Source of the DNA: Pseudoscleropodium purum | Taxonomy: Eukaryota; Streptophyta; Bryopsida; Hypnales; Brachytheciaceae | Direction of reading: 5' to 3' | Length of the DNA stretch: 64,000 nt | Assembly: GCA_963969395.1 (NCBI GenBank) | Contig: OZ017803.1 | Coordinates: 15,686,001 to 15,750,000 of the forward strand | Shown: piece by piece, positions 47,271 to 59,349 of the stretch | How positions within the stretch are numbered: position 1 is the first letter of the stretch | Layout: the number at the start of each line of letters is the position of its first letter | Program-made: the position numbers and the translations under genes | Notes under the pieces: model-generated | What the model was told of the DNA's origin: nothing | Database searches by the model: none | What the model saw: only the letters and a program-made list of their open reading frames with translations

Positions 47271-50200
47271 ATGATTGGGGCGGCTCATGGACTTGTTGGT
47301 GTTGCGACGGCCGTCTCCGGATCCAGATTTGGGCGGCAGCGTGCGGGCAGATTCGGGCGGCAGCGTGCGGGCTTTGGACACTGTCGTGTAAGATGCGAGG
47401 CAGAAAGGTGAGTTTTGTACACTCTGGTGTTTTCGTCTTTTCGGCAGTTTTGAGTAGAGCATACGGAATCTTTCTTTTGTTTGATTTTTTTTTCTCTTTT
47501 AACGATTCATGCGCTATTCTTCACTGATTATGGGAATGCGGAATTCGGTCTCATTTGAATTATGTTTATCACATTAAGATCAATTGATTTGGTCATTTGG
47601 AAACCGTGAATCCTTGGTCCTTTAGGGGTCTAAAACCATGAATGCTCTTTAGTCTTAGCACCTGGGATCCCAACTTTTTCATTGTGACAGAGTTTGAATG
47701 TGTGACAGGTTTAGGGTGGCAAGTGTGCGGAATATTCTAGAATGTCATTTTTGGAGAGTTTATAATAAAGAGGGTTGAATGTAATCTGTTTTTGCAATGC
47801 TCCGACTCCTTCCTTGTGAATTTTTGTTGTTTTCAAATCTTGGCTGACTGGAAGCTTACTGGGGAATAGAGTGGTTGCTGAGACGCCATCGCGTACTAGT
47901 GGCAATGAGGAGCCAGGGAAGTGGAAAGAGATTCAGGTGAGTATTTTGAACATCATTTCTTCTGACCTTAGTGTAGACAAATGCCAGTTGAATCATATTT
48001 TTATTGAGTACTGTGTATAAAGGTGCACGATTCTCGATTGCAGGCTGGGACTGGTTTGAATTTTGAACCAGAGTCTCTACTCGTTGAAGTGACCATGACC
48101 TAAAAGACAGGGTTCTGATATGAATTGCAGAGCCAGCACCAATCGCCTTTGAAGGTTGGTGATGCGGCGAGACCAGTCGCTAAGCCTGCTGGTGACGATG
48201 ATGCGGAAGTTTTAATCGAATGTCGTAATGTGTATAAGTCTTTTGGCGAGAAGCACATTTTGCAAGGTGCCAGCTTTAAGGTATGCTATTCTCTGCTACT
48301 TATCCCCGAAGAAATTTTTCTATGCGATTAGATTACTGAAGCGAATCATGTCTGTATTTAGTTCAGCATTTGATTCAGCACACATTGCAGCTCGGACGTT
48401 TCAGCAGTAAAAACAGATTTAACCTAATTTGAGTTGTGTAATATGCTCGGATTGCTCTGGTCATCAGATACGGCGCGGGGAAGCAGTCGGTATCATTGGC
48501 CCTTCTGGTACAGGCAAATCAACTGTACTCCGAATCATGGCTGGACTGCTTGCTCCAGATAAGGTGAACGAATGAGTGGAATGCTCAAGGATAACAACTG
48601 CCTAATTTAGAAAATATGATGAAGTGATTTCCTCTTGCTCGGTATGAATGTACTTCTGTTTGTTGGTCTCCAAATGTACTGGTTCTATGGATTGCTAAGT
48701 CAGTGACAGGTATTAAGACCTTTTTTTGCCTCGTTTTTAGGGAGAAGTTTATATACGCGGGAAAAGGCGAGAAGGTCTAGCTAGTGATGAAGATCTTGGT
48801 GGACTTCGAATTGGTTTGGTGAGTACGGTGAACCATTTTCTGTTAAATTTCCTGTAGAGTTTTAAATCTTCTCGGTTAAATTCATTGGCCAGCCGTTGTT
48901 TTTGACTCTATGCGCCAGTTTCCGAGGATTTCGCGTTTGTATTGCTATATATTGTTCTAATTACTTCGATTTAATGCGGGGTGCAGGTGTTCCAGAGCGC
49001 GGCATTATTTGATTCATTAACTGTTCGAGAAAACGTTGGGTTTATGCTGTATGTGCCTTATTCCTTGTGACTATTTGCATCGCTCATTGATATCCTTGAT
49101 TCGACTGCCCATGGTATTTCTAGATTGAAGACTTCTGACGAGTTGTGTACTTCACAAGCAGAAGTGGCTTCTAATTTTAATTCCATGCAATCACGTGTGA
49201 GGGTAATTCTCTGCTGACTCTACTAACCCCTCTGAGCAATTGCTTGTACTGGTGTACAGATATGAACATTCTGATTTGTCTGATAAGAGAATTGCTGAGC
49301 TTGTCCGAGAAAGCTTAGCGGCTGTTGGCTTGAAAGTAAGTTTTGAAGGATTAAATATTTAAAGTTGGTAACTAGCAAACGATTCTTTCCAGGTTCGATT
49401 AGTTTTTTGAGTGTATTTAACGCAGTTTTCAGCAACGATTGGATTCTCAGGAATTTTTTGACAACGTTCTAAAGAGAATCTTCCTCATGAATCATAAGAA
49501 TGTCTCTGTGATGCATACTGATCATACAGTGGCCTTCCTTTGAATCATGGGGAAGTTGCTCTTATCGATGATGTCTAAAATTTCCAGAACAGTCTTAAGC
49601 TTAATGAAAACCCTGGTACTTTTTGTCCTCCAATTTTATGTGAGACTGATTTTTCTCTTTTCTTGTGCCAGGATGTTGAAGAGCGGCTACCATCAGAATT
49701 ATCAGGAGGTATGAAGAAGAGAGTAGCTCTAGCCCGTGCCATCATCTCTGACGACAATCCAGGAAATTCTGAAGAAGAGGTAGGATGGGATTTGTCCAGC
49801 TTAAGTGTGACACCCACACATTTCCGATGTCATTTTTTCTAGACCGCAGTCCTTATTAGGTCTAGCCCATGACACTTTTTGACAGATCTTTATGATCTTC
49901 TTTATGTGACGAACACCAGATTTTATTCTTCAAAAGAGCGTATCACTTGAGGACACACGCACAGGAATAGTAGGAAGTAAACTGTGATGCAGCTTAATTG
50001 TTCCCCCAATCCTAATAAGGTTTGTGGTCTAGCATTCATAGATGAGAGAATAATGGAGTAGAACGGGGTGGTGAATAGTAGGCATTCGCTTCAATTGTTT
50101 GTGAGGTTTGTGTGAGACTCTTGTATGTAACAAACGTTGTGTGGCTGCAGCTGGTAATGTACGATGAGCCCACGGCAGGTCTGGATCCGATCGCTTCAAC

Positions 50201-50815
50201 TGTAGTCGAGGATTTGATTCGATCAGTTCACATAAATGGTCGTGATGCTCAAGGGAAACCTGGAACTATATCATCTTACGTTGTGGTCACTCATCAACAC
50301 AGTACTATTCGCCGAGCTATTGATAGGTATGTTTTTTTGTTCCTTCACATTTTCTAATCATATTAGATTGCAAAATCAAGTTCCTGTCGAGTATTCGAAG
50401 GCGACTTGCATATTTGTCAAGTGCTTTCTTTGAAAGGACTCATGTGTTCAACAATGTTGCAGAATACTGTTTTTGCATGAAGGAAAAGTGGTATGGGAAG
50501 GTCCAACTGCTGAGTTTGATACATCTACAAATGCAATTGTGCGGCAGGTAATAATTGTAGACTCGCTACTTGAACATTTTCTGCAGTTCATACTTCTGCT
50601 TGTGTTGAAAATGCGTTGTCTGGAAATCATAGAAAAACCAAAGAGTTACAATTCCTAACTTGAATTTTTGAGGGGTTTTGTACTTGATCGAGGCTTTGTG
50701 TGCTACTGCTGAACCTTATTTTTCTCTCAATGCGTGGTTATGTAATTGACTGCTTGCGATTTGGTTGCTTGTGCAGTTCGCAGATGGAAGCTTACTTGGA
50801 CCAATTCGGTACTAA
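47271..50815 (+). CDS. TGD3: Plastid lipid-import ABC ATPase TGD3 (ABCI13)
   Basis: Eleven exons join in perfect phase: 47271-47407, 47870-47936, 48131-48280, 48468-48563, 48741-48818, 48987-49048, 49260-49335, 49672-49779, 50151-50326, 50463-50547 and 50777-50815. They encode 357 residues; Arabidopsis TGD3 has 345. The first 60-70 residues are Arg/Ala/Gly-rich with few acids, as in a chloroplast transit peptide. Conserved parts are the opening strand [18 protein letters not shown], Walker [10 protein letters not shown] (129-137), Q-loop Q179, signature LSGGM (232-236), Walker B VMYDEP (D263, E264), the H-loop in VTHQH (H306) and the ending [12 protein letters not shown]. The protein is the soluble ATPase of the TGD1-TGD2-TGD3 importer, which moves ER-derived lipid precursors across the inner envelope. 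The exon 2 acceptor could instead be 18 bp upstream (ggaag) in the same phase. Confidence 0.95.
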
Positions 50816-53229
50816 AGTTCAGACTTCTTATTTTCAGGGATGATAAATCGAATTCCAATTTACATCTTCTTAGTGTTAGCAGTTTTGAAATGCTTCCCAG
50901 ATTTGGACTATGATTGCTAATTTGATTCAAAGCTTCAAACAGCGGGTTTGAGGACTGATTTGTAATTATCTTATTCTTAGTCATTATTTAGGATTCTCTA
51001 ACTTCGCTCATCTTGATCTCCTTCCAAAGTATATGCACTTGTAGCTTCTCCTGTACAGCCTCATCCAAGCATTGCCATGTATTGATAAAGTACCTCACAA
51101 TTGCGTCTCTTCCACTATCAAATCTCCACATTTACTCTTCTTCCTTGCTGCTGATGGGTAGTTCTGTTAAAAAAAACTAGGGCTTTGTGTCTCTCCGCTC
51201 TGCCAGTGACGATCAATTGAAGATAATTGAAGATATTGGAATGTTGGAATTTCAAAATCATAAATTCTTGAAAGCTATGAATGTGCAAATTGTGAGTTTT
51301 GAAATTGATATTTTGTTCTTTTTTGTTTTGTAAATTTATAAATCGAAGAGTTAGTTTGGGCTATTCAATACTTTTGGATGGGAAATTGTGCAATTAATGC
51401 TTTGACCCTCCCTCAAGTATTCTACTTCCCTTCAATTAAGCAAATTTTGACAAAGTTGGCTACTTCCCTAAGTACACCTTTTTCACTTCTACAATCAACA
51501 GTTCATTGGAATAAATGATGGTGTAAAAATTCACCTTTTTCACTTCTACAATCTTGAAATAAATGATGGTGTACTTTTACTTTTACATAGTAGCATACTT
51601 GTGATTGGTTAGAATTTAGTAATGCTTGGGTCACCTATTGGATACTCTTTCTAATTACAAAGAAGACTATACTCTTTCTAATTATTTTTTGGGGGTTGGC
51701 GACTCTTCCCAACATATTTTTTTCCTATAGTTGGTACACTATTACAATAAATGATGAAAATTCTTTTAGCTCTTGCAAACTAGAAGACTTATAATTGGTT
51801 GGACGTTAATATGGTGTCTTGCATAGGTGGTGTAAATAAATTATGCACCCTAAATAAGCATACAACCTTTTTTTCTCTCTTTAAAATACATGGACATTTT
51901 TCATTGATATGGAGAAAGAGTACACAAAACTAGAGAACCAAGCCCAAGTATACAACTTTTTTTCTATGACAACATTTTGCTACAATAGTAGAGATACAAT
52001 TATTATAACATTCAATAGCCTTTTTGTTCATTGCCTTTCCTGCATGTACCTTACTCATCACATTGAATCTACACTTGCCTAGTTGGCTATTAATGAAGTA
52101 CTATTGGTTGTGAAATATTCCACACCATCTATTGTAGAGCCAATGCTATAACAATGCACACTACTAAATGTTATGATATGAGTGATTTGGTTGTTGTTGT
52201 CACTATATTTTCAAATTCATTAAAGCAATGAAAGTGAATGGCCCACTTTGTATAAGGGCCTAATTGTTAGCCCTAAATCAAAACCACCCAAAACAACCAT
52301 TGCAATTGCTTAAAACTTTAAATTAGGCCACCAATTGGGTCCAAAGTCTTGATATTGAAAACCAACAAAAAGGCTTGAATGATTTGATGACATAGTTGCT
52401 CATGTAGCAAGTGTATGACATTTCTTTTGGCAGTGATCACTTAAGTGATTCTACAATAGATCATGAGTAATACAAGGCTACATAAATTTTTATGTATAGA
52501 AAGATAGGAAACATAGGGATTGTAAATTTTTTGTAATTTTATCTCCAAAATTAAGCTTACTATGAATTTTGAAAGCCCCAAAGTACTTGGAACCTATAGC
52601 CAATATCTAAATTCTTCTAATTCTGATCATTCAAGAATTACTTTTTAGCTCATTACATCTTACTTTCTTACTCAATACTTCTTGCACACTTTGGGGACAC
52701 GTGTCGTGACTTTATTCATCCTAAACATTGCCGAAAAGGAGAAAAAAAACATTCTAAGGTTTGATTGGAAATATGTTCTAGCCTTGGTTGGAAATAGCAC
52801 CCTAGTGAATTCAAAATAGTACACCCTATAGGTTAGTGATATGGGTCCTTGGTTGGGAATGGGTAGTCCAACCTTAAGTGAAAAAATTTGCTCATCACAA
52901 TCCTTAACCTAATTCTAGAACTTACATAAAATTTGGAAACCTACCAAATTATCTACAACAAAAAATTGTCCAAATTGGCATTTGAGAATAGTTCCCATCA
53001 TAATTTTGTTGAATCTTTATTAGAAGACAGAAGAAAGTTCTAAATTCTATTTTTTTGTAGGCAACATGATGATATAATACAATGAATTTTCAAAGTGCTG
53101 GAAATAGTTGTATCTAAAATCAACCCCAGGCTTTGACATTGTCAAAAATTTAGATGGAATTGTTTTAGCAAACTAGTTCCAATCACAAAATAGATTGGAA
53201 GTAAGAAATGTTTATTGACCTGATAAAGG
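50816..53229. other. AT-rich intergenic DNA
   Basis: The first few hundred bases are probably the TGD3 3' UTR. Beyond that no gene is supportable. A short direct repeat (cacctttttcacttctacaatc ... aataaatgatggtgta) occurs at about 51474 and 51531. Confidence 0.5.
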
Positions 53230-54120
53230 CCCAGTTAGATGCCTTCAAATATACCTCAACAAATACAATCACGATGAAAATCTAGAAATATTGACACAAA
53301 GATTCCCTAACATTAGCAAATGAACTCTCAATCTTGATATAGATAACATCTTCTCTAATGAATTTTGGTCTAACCTTGAAATAATAGATTCACAAAAAAC
53401 AAGCTTGTTAAAATTCCGCACTAACCAATACATGGGAAATGCTAGAAAACAACTATTTTTTGGCATAGAAAAATTTCCATCAATCATATGCTCTATATGC
53501 AAATCACAAGATATAGATACATGGCTCCATATACTTCTAAAATGCAATCAACAGCATATCCACGCTCTTAGAGTCAAAAGACATAACAAAGCAGTATGGG
53601 AATTATGAAAACTTATTCTATCCAATAAAAATACGAGATATTATACTCTAATGAATGCATTCAATAACAATCCACAAGAAAATAATGTACCCTCATGGCT
53701 CTTATCTTGCTCTTGCTTAAGACAAAGATGTCAATGTGATGCTAGATTAAAATTGGACATCCTATGTGTCAAAGGTTTCCCCTACCAAAATCATCCACCA
53801 ACTAATTCATGTAACAATCTCACTATAGAATTTATAAAATTCACATACACTAATGATAGATTCTTGCAAATAACAATAGATAATAAAATTCAAAACATAT
53901 CAACCACTAATAAATAACATATTGGCTCAAGGATGGAATGTTGACCCACTCATTTTTATTACAACAAGCGCTATAGGAACAACTCATGCTCCATCAATGA
54001 AAATCCTTGAAACTAAACTCAAACTACCCGAAGTTACTTTGAAACACACTTCTAAAATAATCAATACAATTGCCATACAATATGCTGGATCTATCATCCT
54101 ACATAAATGAAAAAGAAAAA
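53230..54120 (+). pseudogene. Non-LTR retrotransposon 3' end, decayed
   Basis: Three frames form one broken protein. It has an in-frame TGA at about 53328, a TGA at 53606-53608 and a +1 shift at about 53918. The order is a zinc-finger-like segment (CSICKSQDIDTWLHILLKC, 53480-53545), a basic HALRVKRHNKAVWEL stretch, then a Cys-rich CDARLKLDILC followed by LTIEFIKFTYTNDRF, then GWNVDPLI and a helical end. A zinc finger just after the reverse transcriptase, then a D-I-L ... I-E-F pattern of a restriction-like endonuclease, is known from LINE-type elements. The reverse transcriptase itself is missing, so this is a 5'-truncated copy, as usual for LINE insertions. No poly(A) tail is obvious. Confidence 0.65.
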
Positions 54121-54273
54121 ACAATCAACCACTCCCACTAGAATAATATTTGTCTTACCATCACTTACCATTGCACATACAATGCATACCCAACTTCCTT
54201 TTTAAACTCGGTTACTTTAAAACTGATAAACTTAAAACTAGAGTGTCTATTCTCGAAAGGGAAGAGTAGTTTT

Positions 54274-54383
54274 GCATCAATAGCCTTTGATCCGTTGTAC
54301 GTAGGTTCATTTTCATTACGAACAGATACTTTATTCATGCCGGCCTTCTTTGAAGACCAGAGTTTTTATCTATCTATTTAAGA
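54274..54383 (-). repeat. Inverted partner of the block at 7231-7340
   Basis: The reverse complement matches 7231-7340 (tagatagata, actctggtcttcaaagaagg, aacggatcaaag). In this copy the frame starts with an ATG (MNKVSVRNENEP) and continues through the match. It lies directly after the retrotransposon remnant. Confidence 0.65.
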
Positions 54384-54538
54384 AATGTTTCTGAAGAAAA
54401 GTGCCAAAATTTATGGGAGAAAACCAAATCTTTTTTAGTTTTACGCATCTGCCGAATCACATTTGTCAACCCAACAAAAGAATTCGCCAGGGAATGCTGA
54501 ATTGCTGATCCTGGAGTCTTCGACAATTGCTCATTTAG

Positions 54539-54700
54539 ATGATCCGATCCTCGTTGCAGTACGCAGGAATGGTTGCAATGGTGCTTGGTGATGAGGATTT
54601 CGCTTCATATGCAGAAACTTTGGGAAGGCGGCGTCAACTTGTCATTGAGGATTTGGTAGGTTGTGCGCTCCTTAGTGGAGAGAATCAATTGAGCTTTTGA
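54539..54700 (+). CDS. Small ORF, 53 residues, unknown
   Basis: An ATG-initiated frame (MIRSSLQYAGMVAMVLGDED...) of 53 codons ends at TGA 54698-54700. The codons are balanced and the translation looks protein-like, with a charged helix ETLGRRRQLVIEDL. An acceptor-like cctcgttgcag lies at 54547-54558 and a donor-like gatttg|gtaggt near 54656, so it may be an internal exon of about 97 bp rather than a complete gene. An open frame ending FVTEHCVDPGVERCYALK... (about 55353-55472) lies downstream on the same strand after gtttgcag, but the phases do not match. Not recognised. Confidence 0.25.
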   Translation: MIRSSLQYAGMVAMVLGDEDFASYAETLGRRRQLVIEDLVGCALLSGENQLSF

Positions 54701-56115
54701 ATTGTAAGCTAACAAACATGTCTTCCAATCCGTGTTGTTGCTAGTGCGGTTAAAGCCAGGAGTGAAGATTTTGGGTTTAGGTTTATTCCCACTGTCACCT
54801 CAACTTCACAAAATGGATGCATTCAGAAACGAGCTCTCATTTAACAATTGGAGCGGTTTAGATCAGTTTGAAATATCAGATCAATATCTTGTTTAGATTT
54901 AGAGCTTTGAGGTTCAGTTGGTAAACCTCGTACAGAATTTCAGCAACCTGAACGGCAAGTTTTGGAGCACTAAAATTCACCAAAATAACGAATGTGAGAT
55001 GGATTCTTTGAGCTTGAACTAGACGAGTAGTACGATTAGGTTTTCTATTTGCTTTGTACTCTTGATTATTTGAATCTGTGTATTAGGTCTTGTGACAATA
55101 ATTTTGCGTTTCATTGTCACTGCCGAATGGTCTGGCTACAATGTTTATAATTGAGGTGGTGGAATGTTGAGTAAGTTAATCTGGGTCTGGTTTGAATTAG
55201 GGTTGCGTAACAGTCAGTTTGCCGGGTGATTATTGTGTATTACTCAAGACTTAGATTGGGTCGATTGATTGATTGATTGATTGGTTTCATGGCCAGCATT
55301 TATGCTGTTTTGGGAAGCATGTCTGACTCAAAGAGTTTGCTGGCTGTTTGCAGAAGTTATCCAATTTGATTTGAGGACATTTGTGACAGAGCATTGTGTT
55401 GATCCTGGTGTCGAGCGGTGCTATGCCTTGAAGACAGGGAACAGCGCAGGTCCCAAATTCAACAGAGTGTAGTCTGCCACTGCGGTCTTGCTGTTCCTGA
55501 ATTAGCTGGTAATTACCTATTGCTAGTTCTGTTGTACTATATCCTTTCCAACATCGTGAATCTAGAGTTGTCATATTTGTCAAAATGCCGAGATTGTGAC
55601 AAATCAAGTACTTTCAAAACTAGCACTGGTAGACATTTGAGGTTTCAAATGGGCGACTGAAAGAGTTCCACTTTCATAATTTTTTTTTCATATTAATGAA
55701 TATGATGATTAGGTTTCTGGGTTTGCTTGGTGGAAAAAGTATCAAATTTCAAGAAGATGAATACTGACCATTTTAGTATATGTGTACATTAGCTCTCTGG
55801 ATTTGAGAGCCAAATCTAATGAGATCAAGTTTTTTTTTATCACTAGACATGTGTGAATTTCATATGTAATTTCTAATGGGAGGTTGTAGCCCACTAAGAT
55901 TGACAAAGACAGTCCCATTTCCATTCAAAGATGAGTGCACATAGGCATTTACCCCAAGTCATGCTTACACCACTTGAAGGCCAAGTGAGTTTATGAATAG
56001 ATGGGTTGTTGTTGGTGCCGGGGGTGAGTAAAAGTGACGGGATCAGGACCCTAAAGATTTTGTATCTTCCACTCTAATCACAAGATCTTACCCTTGGTTC
56101 TATCATTCTAGCAGG
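54701..56115. other. Spacer before the ankyrin gene, possible leader
   Basis: Moderate GC content and no complete gene. An exon-like piece lies at about 55353-55472 (plus). The sequence just before the ankyrin start codon ends ttctagcag|gATG, a good 3' splice site, so a 5' UTR intron with an upstream non-coding exon is plausible. A short (gatt)n run is at about 55262-55280. Confidence 0.35.
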
Positions 56116-59100
56116 ATGTCTGAGAGAGATGACGAAGTCAATGGCGCTGGATCCGGGCGATTTGAGGCTCGAGTTTCGAATTCACTGAACTTGGCTTCTC
56201 AATATATCAAAGAGGAGAAACGATGGGCTACCGCTCTGAACTCACGAGACTGTAATCGTCTGATGGCGCTTTTGCATCAGCACCCACGTCTGTGGTTGAA
56301 AACAGCTCCTGAAGATCGCACTGTGTTGCATGTGGCTGTCATGCAAGGCTGTGTAGAATTAGCGAAGCAGGTACTCCTTGGCCCCCCTGTGGCAAATGGC
56401 AACCGACAAGAATTTCAGAAGAATTTAAAGAAGCTTCTTTATGCAAAAGATGGCAAGTGTAGGGCAGACGCGTTCAAGCTCTCAGCCATTGTGGGAAACC
56501 AGGAGGTTATACAAGTCCTGAACTCTGCGTGCAAACCGGGGTCCCTGAATGGATTATCACGATTCATACATTCTGACATCGATTCATCAGATGCTTCACA
56601 TCACATTGACATGAAATCAACTTACTTAGACCCTTCTCTTGAAGTTGAAATTATTGCCTTATTGAAAGAGCTGCCAAGCAGTAAGTTATACGAATCGTTG
56701 CAGAAACAGATGAAAGGGGATACGGACTACAACTTCCAGGAGCAGCGAAAGGGGTTGATTTTCAACTTTGCTTGCAAAAAAGCGCACTCCAACATAGCTT
56801 TTTTAAGGAGCGTGACTTCGAAGGCCAGGGAGAAACCAATTCTGTTGCAAAAGCTGTTCACGCAAATGGATGCGCAAGGAAGAACCCCTTTGCATGTGGC
56901 AGTCGATCACTGCAATGGCATCGAGCTCAGGGGCATACAAGAGCTCTTGGATATGATGCCTGATGAATGTGTAAATGGGCGTGATGGTGCTGGAAGGACT
57001 CCGTTACTGCGAGCTACTGCAAATGGAATGAGCCTAGAAGCAAGCAAAGTGGTGAAAATGCTTGCAGATGACACTCGAACTGATTTGAATGCGGAATGGC
57101 CGGGAGGATCAGGAGCCACTGCGCTTCATTTGGCTGTGCTGCACGGACACGGGCCTTCAGCCAGATTTGTGTTGGAGGCTCACAGAGATGATCCCATGGA
57201 ACGTGCGGACGTGGAGAAGCTAATGAGTAGGTGCATCAAGGTGTTCAAGCTTCAGTGGTATTTGACGTGGACTCCTCTGGAGCTTGCTGCTGTCATGGGG
57301 CGCCATTCTGTGTTGGTGAATATCCTGCAAGCGTGCGGAAAGGTATGCCCACACTCCAAATGGTTCAGAATTCTTCTGCGCAGAAATTGTCACTAGTAGG
57401 ACAATCGTTGCGAAATTTGCAACAACACCCCGTTGCATAAGAAATGATCATATCTTCTTTTAAGTTTTGCTAGAACTGGATTTAAAACTCATTGATTCTT
57501 CCAAACTTTCAACGATGAGAACGTGACAGTGGGTCGTAACATTATGCAATTAATATAATAGATGTGTGATAAATGGCATGTTTCAGAGCGTCACAATTGT
57601 AACATTCATGTGCCCGTTGCTATGATAATTAGGTCCATTAAGTGTCCAAATCTCTAATACTAAGGACTGGTTTGGATCTGAGGTTTAGTGGGATGGTTGA
57701 ATTGCACCAATTTTAACGAATATAAGGCCAAGCATAGATGGGGTTTTGATGATTTTTTATTACAAATACATGCCAGTAACCTACCTGCATGGTCGATAAT
57801 TGTTCAAATGGTATGTTTTAGAGCGTCGGAATTGTGATATTCAGGTGCATAAAGCTCTAAAACTAGGAGTCTCATATGTAGATCTAAGAGTTTAGTAAAT
57901 GGACGGCTGCATAGTGCCAAGTTCTTGAAATTTGACCACTACGACAAATACGGCGATCGTTGTCAGGTCTATCACAGCCTCACCATTATACAGAGACTTT
58001 TCCATTAGCCTCTTAGTAATATATTACCATTTGAAGATGATATTCTAACAACCAACAAATAATTCTCAATATTTAGTGATTTTAGTGATGTTTTGCATAT
58101 TATCACGTGTGTAAAACTTTTATGCATGTGTTCTTCTTGAAAGGGAAGATGATCAACTCTTTTTCGCTGATGAACGTCCTGACGTCGTTCATTGTAATGG
58201 AAACAGCGTCGCAAAGCAATTCGTGACCAACGATGTTTGCATTTAGCTGCTGCAGCTGGGGATCCTCAAAGCATCCAAGCCCTCCTTCTGAACCGTTCGG
58301 ACGATTTACTAAACTTCGAGACCAATGACAACTTCGGAGGCTACTCATGTCTCCATTTCGCAGTGTATGCATCTCTCCCCCACCAGCCTTCCCATAGTAG
58401 TGGCAAGGCAGCAAACGTGAAAGCTATTGACGAAGCATTTGATCGGTTCCTCGCTTTCTCAGATTTCGCAAGCATATACTGGTTGCAGCAAAAATTGACA
58501 AAGGCAGCAATCAAAGGCCCTCAGAAAGTTGGAATGCCTGTCCCTGCCGGGTATGGCGGCAAGAAGACGTGCACCAATTTGCTGTTGCAAGCAGGTGTGG
58601 ACATTTGGCCCAGTGGAAACTTTCTCAAAGCAGCCTCTCAGGACTCGATTGCGAAAGACTTTCTGGAACATGAAGAGGATTCAACACAAGATCATGGACA
58701 GGATTTTCATCACAGTACAACCGTTACCCACATTCCTACCATGCCTGATCCTGGAACTGATGCTTCTGATGATGCCCGAATATGGTGGTTTGAATTGGTT
58801 GCCAAGGAAACGCTGGAAGCGAAAAACAGCTTCAATGCCGCTGGAAATGCGACTGCTGTTGTTGCAACTTTGGTTGCAACGGCTTCGTTCATCGGGCCGT
58901 TAACTCCACCTCTTGGCTATGGAGCGGACGCCTCAAGTCTCTGGACATTGGATCAGGTACAAATGACAAGTCTGCCTGTTCGAGCCTTCATGGCAAGCAA
59001 TAGTTTATCATTCTACCTTGCCATTGCATCCATCATGTTGGCAATCATGCCTTCTCTTCCTATGCCTCAAGAAGGCTTAAGGGAAGAGCTTCGCCGCAGT

Positions 59101-59349
59101 CAAAGAACTGTGGCATTGGCCATCAGTGTGTTGCTTTTATCTATTTTGGGTCTGTTGGTTTCTTTCACTTCATGCTTGATTGCAGTATTGCCGCAGCATC
59201 ATTATTGGAGTTATACATTTTATCCGGCATTTGTAGGAGGTGTTATTTGTAGTGTAGTCATTTTTCTTTTTTTCTTGCGTTTGTTGAGACTTGTATTCAA
59301 TAGGAATGCAAGGATAAAGAATTTTTATCGTTTATTTGGAAAACTATAA
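56116..59349 (+). CDS. Ankyrin-repeat membrane protein with PGG-like domain
   Basis: Two exons (56116-57342 and 58207-59349) join in phase 0 (cggaaag|gtatgc, ggaaacag|cgtc) and encode 789 residues. Ankyrin repeats are recognisable by TxLHxA motifs: TVLHVAVMQG, RTPLHVAVDH, RTPLLRATANG, TALHLAVLHGHG, TPLELAAVMG, RCLHLAAAAGD and SCLHFAVYA. A conserved-looking WWFELVAKETLEAKNSFN segment leads into a PGG-like domain (about 620-690) with NATAVVATLVATASF and PPLGYG, the usual PPGGY being altered. Four hydrophobic spans follow, at about 625-640, 670-692, 709-735 and 748-768. The organisation matches the plant ACD6/ITN1 type, plasma-membrane or ER proteins in defence and stress signalling. The assignment is to the family, not to an ortholog. 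Confidence 0.9.
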
